From JAFGRU01 sp963665915 (GTDB taxonomy: Bacteria > Desulfobacterota > Desulfuromonadia > Desulfuromonadales > JAAYDE01): a stretch of 64,000 nt of DNA. Below, one piece after another: positions 62,314 through 64,000 of the stretch. Under the pieces are notes generated by a model. The model searched no databases, was not told the origin of the DNA, and was given only the letters and a program-made list of their open reading frames with translations. Each line of letters opens with the position of its first letter. Positions within the stretch are counted from its first letter, which is position 1. The stretch covers positions 691,688 through 755,687 of the forward strand of contig CAXXSG010000002.1 in NCBI GenBank assembly GCA_963665915.2. The letters run 5' to 3'. The translations under genes were made by a program, and so were the position numbers.

Positions 62314-63774
62314 TTAGGTTCGCGATGGTCGCGCGCTGGCGGGCAGCTTACCCATCGGGCCACGCTTGAGTTCCGCCACCATCCTGACCAAGCGCGGCAC
62401 CTTGAAATCGGCGAGCCGTTCCGCGCAGTAGGTCCGGACATCACCGCTATCCAGGTCACCCTTTGGGACCACATAGGCTAAGACCCGTTCTTCCCCGGAG
62501 GGTGTCGGGTCGCCGGTCACCAACGCATCCGCCACCCTCGGATGGGTCAGGAGGCATGCTTCGACTTCATCCGGCGAGACCTTTTTACCGGCAACATTAA
62601 TCATGCGTTTCTGGCGACCGGAGATGACCAACGCACCGCTCACGGGGTCGATCTGCCCGACGTCGCCAGTCAGGACCCAGCCGTTTCGAAAGCAGTGTGA
62701 TGCTTCCGGTTCATCGAGGTATGCGTCGGTGCTGGCATCGCTGTGTACGGCCACTTCACCTTCGGCGCCTTCGGACAACAGGTCTCCGGCCGAATCGAGA
62801 ACTCGGATCGTGACATCCACATATGGCGTGCCGACACAACCCACCGGCATTTCGTCAGTCGCGGCCTGCCGGTTCAGGGTGGCGGGCCCGCTTTCAGTGG
62901 TGCCGTATGACTGCCAGATCGAAATCCCGAATTTTTTCCGGGTCTTTTCGAGAACTGCAGGCGGCAGAGCCGCGCCGGCGGAGACTGCAACGCGAACAGT
63001 GCTGAAATCCGGTGCCGAGTCGAATTCTGTTTCCGCCATCATGCGGAACATGAATGGTGTGGCCGGCAGTACAGAAATTCGCTCCTGGGCGATCAGAGTC
63101 GCGGTTTGACGTGGTGAGTATTTGGCCATGATCAGGGTTGCGCCGGCAGCGATCCCGGCCAGAAGAACATTGAAAAAGCCGAAACTGTGATTGAATGGCA
63201 GGGCGGCCAGAACTCGATCTTCGGTGTGGTAGGGGATTGTCCGCTGATAGATATCAAGTGCCGCGCGCGCCTGAACCGCAGTTTTCGGCACAATTTTAGC
63301 GGCGCCCGAAGTGCCTGAGGAAAGCAGCATAACAGCAATCTGGCTGTCGCTAATGGGTGGGGCCTTGAGGGCAGGCGGTTCATCTCCGGCCAGTTCAGCC
63401 AGCTCCGGGACGGGAAATATGGAAAAAGCGTTGGTGCCGGCAACTGCACTGTCGGAACTTGCCGGTAGCAGCATCATGTCTGTTCCGGCACGGCGGGCAT
63501 AGTTTGCTGCTTCCTCCGGCTTGAACACAGGGTCGACAAGCACCGCGGCGGCGCCGCAACGCGAAACGGCAAAGAGTGCTGCCGCGAATTCAGGTGAGTT
63601 CGGCAACCGCAAGGTGGCTATGCCGCCAGGTGTGAGGCCGTCCCTGATGAGCAGTCCTGCCAAACTGTCCGTTCTGCACTTAAGCTCACGGTAGGTGACG
63701 GAGCGGTTGTCCTTGAGTATGGCCGTATGCTCCGGATAGCGGGCGGCAGACATTTTAAGAATGTTGTACAGCAA
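62314..63774 (-). CDS. Acyl/aryl-AMP ligase (ANL superfamily)
   Basis: Adenylate-forming ligase of 486 residues. The P-loop is LLSSGTSGAAK (151-160, K160), then PFNHSFGFFNVLLAG, the YGTTESGP motif, GWVLTGDVGQID, GRQKRMINVAGKKVSPDEVE and a C-terminal GPMGKLP lysine, so all core motifs are present. It probably loads an acyl or aryl group onto the ACP encoded 10 bp upstream. GC content and codon use look higher than in the LPS genes. The substrate is unknown. Confidence 0.8.
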   Translation of the reverse strand: MLYNILKMSAARYPEHTAILKDNRSVTYRELKCRTDSLAGLLIRDGLTPGGIATLRLPNSPEFAAALFAVSRCGAAAVLVDPVFKPEEAANYARRAGTDMMLLPASSDSAVAGTNAFSIFPVPELAELAGDEPPALKAPPISDSQIAVMLLSSGTSGAAKIVPKTAVQARAALDIYQRTIPYHTEDRVLAALPFNHSFGFFNVLLAGIAAGATLIMAKYSPRQTATLIAQERISVLPATPFMFRMMAETEFDSAPDFSTVRVAVSAGAALPPAVLEKTRKKFGISIWQSYGTTESGPATLNRQAATDEMPVGCVGTPYVDVTIRVLDSAGDLLSEGAEGEVAVHSDASTDAYLDEPEASHCFRNGWVLTGDVGQIDPVSGALVISGRQKRMINVAGKKVSPDEVEACLLTHPRVADALVTGDPTPSGEERVLAYVVPKGDLDSGDVRTYCAERLADFKVPRLVRMVAELKRGPMGKLPASARPSRT

Positions 63775-63784
63775 CAGCCCCTCG

Positions 63785-64000
63785 CTAGTCAGGCTCTATT
63801 CGCGATTCGATAAAAGTAACCAACGATCCGATGGTCTCGAAAGCACCGGCCTCGACCAGTTCATCCGGTGGAATCTGGAGACCAAACTCCTTTTCAAGCC
63901 CGACCAGCAGCTCGACAGTGGCCATTGAGTCGAGAGCCAGCCCGGCCCCCATCAAGGCGGTATCAGCGGCAAGGGTTTCATTGCCATCAAGACCGGCACT
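63785..64000 (-). CDS. Acyl carrier protein (5' end outside window)
   Basis: The last 71 codons of a dedicated ACP are visible on the minus strand, ending at TAG 63787-63785. The phosphopantetheine Ser is in GLALDSMATVELLVGLE, followed by the helix region FGLQIPPDELVEAGAFETIG. It is not a duplicate of acpP (GADSLDTVELV). It lies 10 bp before the ligase gene, so the two are likely partners. Confidence 0.85.
   Translation of the reverse strand, partial: SAGLDGNETLAADTALMGAGLALDSMATVELLVGLEKEFGLQIPPDELVEAGAFETIGSLVTFIESRIEPD

Noticed and set aside
1..64000. tRNA genes, rRNA genes, CRISPR arrays, toxin-antitoxin or defence genes
   Set aside because: Spacers were scanned by eye for T-loop sequences, regular repeats and known defence domains; none was found.

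Overview
The window is a stretch of core chromosome from a Gram-negative bacterium, most likely a member of the Desulfuromonadales (Desulfuromonas/Pelobacter/Geopsychrobacter-like, relatives of Geobacter). The grounds are gene content and order: yceD-rpmF-plsX-fab-rpiB-glyA-nrdR-rib-nusB followed by bamA-skp-lpxD-fabZ-lpxA-(oxidoreductase, aminotransferase)-lpxB-msbA, a PSP1/RicT protein beside holB-tmk, and frequent TTG starts. The assignment rests on remembered synteny, not on a database search.

Layout. 1-5042 (minus strand): an operon tmk-holB-ricT-metG-tatD from a clear promoter at 5096-5124; tatD runs off the left edge. 5218-8719 (plus): rnc, era, der and a lone receiver-domain response regulator. 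8806-13665: promoter, infA, a candidate attenuator, leuS, lptE, a roughly 154-bp element with terminal inverted repeats, and holA; rpsT is convergent. 14189-17289: murJ, then about 690 bp of AT-rich non-coding DNA with inverted repeats and DnaA-box-like motifs, then mazG (minus). 17428-30615: fatty-acid and phospholipid genes (yceD, rpmF, plsX, fabH, fabD, fabG, acpP, fabF), rpiB, then one-carbon/deoxynucleotide genes (glyA, comEB, nrdR), the riboflavin genes and nusB. 30671-36963: hom, prfB with the programmed +1 frameshift, lysS, lolC, lolD.

36971-61283 is a nearly continuous plus-strand envelope region: bamA, skp, then lipid A synthesis (lpxD, fabZ, lpxA, gnnA-like, gnnB-like, lpxB, msbA, waaA, lpxK), inner-core heptosyltransferases (waaF, waaC), a variable core block (WaaP-like kinase, GT2, two GT4 enzymes and a protein with two fused kinase domains), and ADP-heptose synthesis (gmhA, an unassigned deoxyhypusine-synthase-like protein, hldE, gmhB). 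Together these genes make, decorate and flip lipid A-core and insert the outer-membrane proteins that go with it. The gnnAB pair between lpxA and lpxB predicts a lipid A backbone with 2,3-diamino sugar and amide-linked acyl chains.

61351-64000 (minus) is a GC-richer module of acyl carrier protein (partial), acyl-AMP ligase and LpxL-like acyltransferase. It looks like the edge of a separate lipid or polyketide-type locus, possibly aryl-polyene-like, that continues beyond the window. No tRNA, rRNA or CRISPR array was seen. I did not find a clearly new defence or mobile system. The observations most worth following are the DHS-like protein inside the heptose operon, the fused double kinase, the ACP-ligase-acyltransferase module, and the leuS leader.
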